Positions 47,077 through 50,955 of a DNA stretch of 50,955 nt are shown here, piece after piece. The notes under the pieces were generated by a model that saw only the letters and a list, made by a program, of their open reading frames with translations, was not told where the DNA came from and did not search any database. Source of the DNA: an uncultured Bacilli bacterium (GTDB lineage Bacteria > Bacillota_I > Bacilli_A > RF39 > UBA660). The stretch is taken from assembly GCA_947627635.1 (NCBI GenBank), contig CANQWT010000003.1, forward strand, positions 1-50,955. The letters run 5' to 3'. How positions within the stretch are numbered: the first letter of the stretch is position 1; every line of letters starts with the position of its first letter. The translations under genes and the position numbers were made by a program.

Positions 47077-50000
47077 CTATATTTTTTCAATTTCAATACT
47101 AACTTTCAAATCATTTAAGAAATATTCTTCCTTGTATTCAAAAGACTTGATAATTTTTTCTGCCAAAGTTTCCCCTTTAATATAGTCTTCAAAAACATCC
47201 ATCATCTTACTAATCATAGCTTCTCCATAGTAAGTAATTTGAATATGGTCAGTAATTACAAGGTCTAACTCTTTACGAAGACTTTGAACTTTACGAACAA
47301 ATTCTCTAGCATATCCTTCAAGAAGTAAATCTTCTGTGATAGTCGTATCTAACACAACTGTTGTATTTTGATTTCCTTGAGCAAAATATCCTTCCTTAAC
47401 TTCTAAGCTTGGAAGTACCATTTCCTCACGAACTAAGAAAGCTTCTCCTTCCAAATCAATTTCATATCCATCTTTTTGCATTTGTTCAAATTCTTTGATA
47501 CCACAATGTGATAAAGCTTCTTGAAAGGCTTTCATTTTGCTTCCTAAAGTTTTACCAACCTCTCTAAAATTAGGTTTTAAGTGATAATTTAAGTAAGCAC
47601 TCATATCACTTTCGTACTTGATTTCTTTGACATTCAACTCTTCTAAAATCAAAGATGACAAACTGCCAATTACCTCTTCATTTTCTTTTGGAAGAAGAAT
47701 ACTTGACAATGGTTGACGAACTTTAATTTTAGCTTCTTCTCTAGCAAAACGTCCTAAACTACAAACATCACGAACCAAACTCATTTTTTCTTCAATAGAA
47801 GCGTTTACTTTTGCATCATCATAAGTTGGGAAGTCTTCTAAATGAACAGAAGTTTTATCCGTTAAATTACAATAGATTTCTTCTGTAATAAATGGTGTAA
47901 TTGGAGCCATCAATTTTGTTAAGGTAAGAAGGGTTTCATAGGTTGTTAAGTAAACTGCTTTTTTATCTTCTGTTAACTCACTTGCCCAAAAGCGACGGCG
48001 ATTGATACGAATATACCAATTTGAAAAATCATCATTTAGAAAATCTAGGACAGCATGTGTAACTTTCGTAAGGTCATAATGGTCATAAGAAGTAGTAACT
48101 TCTTTGATTAAAGTATGTAAACGTGACAATAACCATTTATCTGTCAAATCACGATTTTCGTATGGAATTTCATAGTTTCTTGGGTCAATATCATCTGCAT
48201 TCGCATACATTTCAAAGAAGGAATAGGCATTTTTAAATGTTGAAATGTATTTAGAATAAACTTCTTTAAGTCCTTCTTCATCAAAACGAAGTGGTGTCCA
48301 AACTGGAGATGCATAAGCCAAATAGAAACGAACAGTATCTGCTCCATAAGTATGCATGGTTGTAAATGGTTCAACAATATTTCCTTTAGACTTGCTCATC
48401 TTTTTTCCATATTTATCTTGAATTAAATCATTGACTAGAACATTTTTATAAGGACTTACTCCTTTTACAAAAGTAGAAATTAAAAGAAGTGTATAGAACC
48501 ATCCACGAGTTTGGTCAATTCCCTCACAAATGAAGTCTGCAGGAAACTGTGTCTCAAAGAAATCTTTATTTTCAAAAGGATAATGATATTGAGCAAAAGG
48601 CATAGAACCTGAATCAAACCAACAGTCGATGACTTCAGGAACACGTTCCATTTCTTTACCACAGACTGGACACTTCAGTTTGATATCATCAACATAAGGA
48701 CGGTGTAAATCAATTGTTTTGACATCTACTTCACAAGTTGCTTTTTCCTTAAGTTCTTCTCTACTACCTATCATTTCTTCATGTCCGCAGCTACATTTCC
48801 AAAGAGGAAGAGGTGTTCCCCAATAACGATTTCTTGAAATTGCCCAATCATTCATATTTTCCAGCCAATTTCCAAAACGTTTTTCACCAACATAACTTGG
48901 ATACCAATTGACTTTACTGTTGTTTTCAATAACTTTGTCTTTCATTTTTGTAACTGCAAGATAATAACTAGGTTTGGCATAGTATAAAAGTGGTGTGTCA
49001 CATCTCCAACAATGTGGATAATTGTGAAGCATTTTTTCCTTTTTAAAGAGTTTACCATTTTCTTTCAAGTACTGAATTACTTCAAGGTCACAGTCAAAGA
49101 CAAACTTGCCTTTCCATAATCCTTCTTGATACTTTCCATCTTCAGAAACTGGATTTAAAACCGGCAAATCATAAGCAAGTCCTACATTGTAGTCATCTTG
49201 TCCAAAAGCAGGAGCAATGTGAACAATTCCTGTACCGTCTTCCATAGTGACATAGTCAGCAAGAGTGACATAGAAAGCTTTTTTATTGACTGTTAAAGAA
49301 GGAATTAACTGTTCATATTCCATGTATTCTAAATCTTTTCCAAGATAAGTTTTTAAAATTTTGTAATCTTCTCCTAATACTTTAGAAGCAAGAGCTTTTC
49401 CTACAATAAACTTGTTACCTTTACTTTCTGCAAGAACATATTCTTCTTTCGGATTAACACATAAAGCCACATTACTGATTAAAGTCCAAGGTGTTGTCGT
49501 CCAAACTAAGAAATAGACATCTTCATCTTTCTTTTTCATAGGAACAATGACCGTGTTGGCAGTAATTTCTTTATATCCTTGAGCAACTTCATGAGAAGCA
49601 AGACCTGTTCCACAACGAGTACAGAAAGGTAAAATTTTGTGTCCTAAATAGAAGTATCCTTCATCATAGAATTTCTTTAAAATCCACCATTCTGTTTCAA
49701 TATAGTTATTGTCATAAGTGACATATGGATGTTCCAAGTCAATGAACTGACCCATTTCTTTAGTAAGACGTGAAAAAGATTCTTCATTTTCCCAAACACT
49801 TTCTTTACATTTTTTATTGAATGGTAAAATTCCATAATCTTCAATGTCTTTTTTACTGTGGAAACCAAGAGCTTTTTCTACTTGTAACTCAACTGGTAGA
49901 CCATGAGTGTCCCAACCTACTTTACGATAAACTTGCATTCCTTGCATTGTCTTATATTTACAAAATGTATCTTTTAAGAACTTTGCCATCATATGATGAA

Positions 50001-50169
50001 GTCCTGGGTGTCCATTCGCCGTTGCAGGGCCATCATGGAACACAAATTTAGGACAACCTTCCCTTGTTTCAATGGACTTTTTTAAAACATCAATCTCGTC
50101 AAAATGTTTTAATACTTCCATTTCAGTTTCATGAATTTGTCCTTTTCTTAAAGCTTTAAATTTTGTCAT
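47077..50169 (-). CDS. ileS: Isoleucine--tRNA ligase, type 2 (eukaryote-like)
   Basis: FHDGPATANGHPGLHHMMAKFLKD (altered HIGH), KYGKKMSKSKGNIVEP (KMSKS), editing and anticodon-binding regions; 1030 aa. Confidence 0.95.
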   Translation of the reverse strand: MTKFKALRKGQIHETEMEVLKHFDEIDVLKKSIETREGCPKFVFHDGPATANGHPGLHHMMAKFLKDTFCKYKTMQGMQVYRKVGWDTHGLPVELQVEKALGFHSKKDIEDYGILPFNKKCKESVWENEESFSRLTKEMGQFIDLEHPYVTYDNNYIETEWWILKKFYDEGYFYLGHKILPFCTRCGTGLASHEVAQGYKEITANTVIVPMKKKDEDVYFLVWTTTPWTLISNVALCVNPKEEYVLAESKGNKFIVGKALASKVLGEDYKILKTYLGKDLEYMEYEQLIPSLTVNKKAFYVTLADYVTMEDGTGIVHIAPAFGQDDYNVGLAYDLPVLNPVSEDGKYQEGLWKGKFVFDCDLEVIQYLKENGKLFKKEKMLHNYPHCWRCDTPLLYYAKPSYYLAVTKMKDKVIENNSKVNWYPSYVGEKRFGNWLENMNDWAISRNRYWGTPLPLWKCSCGHEEMIGSREELKEKATCEVDVKTIDLHRPYVDDIKLKCPVCGKEMERVPEVIDCWFDSGSMPFAQYHYPFENKDFFETQFPADFICEGIDQTRGWFYTLLLISTFVKGVSPYKNVLVNDLIQDKYGKKMSKSKGNIVEPFTTMHTYGADTVRFYLAYASPVWTPLRFDEEGLKEVYSKYISTFKNAYSFFEMYANADDIDPRNYEIPYENRDLTDKWLLSRLHTLIKEVTTSYDHYDLTKVTHAVLDFLNDDFSNWYIRINRRRFWASELTEDKKAVYLTTYETLLTLTKLMAPITPFITEEIYCNLTDKTSVHLEDFPTYDDAKVNASIEEKMSLVRDVCSLGRFAREEAKIKVRQPLSSILLPKENEEVIGSLSSLILEELNVKEIKYESDMSAYLNYHLKPNFREVGKTLGSKMKAFQEALSHCGIKEFEQMQKDGYEIDLEGEAFLVREEMVLPSLEVKEGYFAQGNQNTTVVLDTTITEDLLLEGYAREFVRKVQSLRKELDLVITDHIQITYYGEAMISKMMDVFEDYIKGETLAEKIIKSFEYKEEYFLNDLKVSIEIEKI

Positions 50170-50411
50170 AACTTTCCTCCTAAAAATTAAAAAATCTATG
50201 TTGAAAGGACGAACTAGTGCGTGGTACCACCTTTCTTCATAGATTTTTCTATCTCATTCCTTTTAACGAGAGGTCCCGACTTTATCTTATCCATAAAGCA
50301 CACTTGAAAGTGATTTGAAATAACGTTATTTCTTCGTTTCCACCTACCACGAAGTCTCTTTAAAATAACTTGTTATTTCCGTCTTTCGCACTTGTTTTAT
50401 AAACTAGAACT
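50170..50411 (-). ncRNA. T-box leader upstream of ileS
   Basis: Minus strand AAGGTGGTACCACG T-box; AAATCTATGAAGAAAGG...CCTTTCAACATAGATTTTTT terminator stem. Confidence 0.9.
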
Positions 50412-50440
50412 ATTTTAACATAGTAAAAATTCTCTGGCAA
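50412..50440 (-). promoter_or_regulatory. Promoter of ileS T-box transcript
   Basis: TTGCCA (50435-50440), 17-nt spacer, TAAAAT (50412-50417) on minus strand. Confidence 0.65.
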
Positions 50441-50451
50441 GTAGATTTTTT

Positions 50452-50955
50452 TTAAACAGATAATCTTTGGATGGCTTTTTCACTTAAGCCTGTTACCCTT
50501 GTTATGGTTGAGATATCCATATTCTCTTTCAGCATGTTTCTTGCAACAGTAGCCATTCCAAGTCGTTCTCCTTGTGCTTCTCCTTCTTCAAATGCCTCAC
50601 GTCGAAGAATGTTCTCATTTATCTTTTGTTTCTCTTCCATTGTAAATAGTGGTCTATATCTTTCTTCACTATTTAATCTCGTTACCATATTTGTATACTC
50701 CATTATAACTTCATCTCCTCCTATTATCTTATTTAACTCTTCTAATTCTTCCCTATTCAAGTCTAACATTATTAAATACTTGTATTTCTTTATGTTTTCT
50801 ATATCCTTACTATACCAAAACTCTTTTATCCTGTCCATATTATATGCGTATATCTCAACATTTTTTATATAGGTATTCCCTTTTTCATCTCTTACTTTAT
50901 AACAATAATATGGTTCCTTTGTCTTTCCCATTCCATAGTTGATATCTATATGGAT
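50452..50955 (-). CDS. Rpn-type PD-(D/E)XK nuclease/transposase family, C-terminal part (runs off window edge)
   Basis: ORF is open to the window edge (IHIDINYG before the annotated Met); ...EPYYCYKVRDEKGNTYIKNVEIYAYNMDRIKEFWYS...EGEAQGERLGMATVARNMLKENMDISTITRVTGLSEKAIQRL. Confidence 0.75.
   Translation of the reverse strand: MHIDINYGMGKTKEPYYCYKVRDEKGNTYIKNVEIYAYNMDRIKEFWYSKDIENIKKYKYLIMLDLNREELEELNKIIGGDEVIMEYTNMVTRLNSEERYRPLFTMEEKQKINENILRREAFEEGEAQGERLGMATVARNMLKENMDISTITRVTGLSEKAIQRLSV

Noticed and set aside
50471-50872. 133-aa plus ORF at right edge
   Set aside because: Antisense to the Rpn-like gene.
1-50955. tRNA, rRNA or CRISPR elements
   Set aside because: None recognised by eye; a tRNAscan/Infernal run would be decisive.

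Overview
This is a low-GC, gut-Firmicutes-like (Bacilli/Mollicutes-relative) chromosomal window. Nearly all genes are on the minus strand; one supported CDS (593..1135) is on plus. Housekeeping blocks are hisS-aspS with a T-box leader, ileS with a T-box leader, rnhB, a YebC-type regulator gene, tex, murE, and a reduced division cluster (PBP, mraY, ftsW). Accessory or envelope blocks are: (i) a three-gene locus of large uncharacterised, mostly surface-type proteins (4060-10367); (ii) a hybrid sensor kinase paired with an AMP-forming ligase; (iii) an ABC-transporter operon headed by a small secreted protein whose gene is bracketed by a 12-bp inverted repeat; (iv) a 2563-aa M26-like metalloprotease with an unusual cohesin - two TM - dockerin-like N-terminus; (v) a putative restriction-modification locus with two methyltransferases and an HNH protein; (vi) a DUF2142/GT2/DUF2304 polysaccharide cluster with a G8 tract at the GT2/DUF2304 junction; (vii) a Doc-like Fic gene directly behind murE. 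Two small ORFs absent from the supplied track were found by reading the sequence: 46 aa with a C/C/H/H pattern, and 37 aa with one TM. No tRNA, rRNA or CRISPR array was recognised. All family assignments come from reading motifs by eye; no database search was run.
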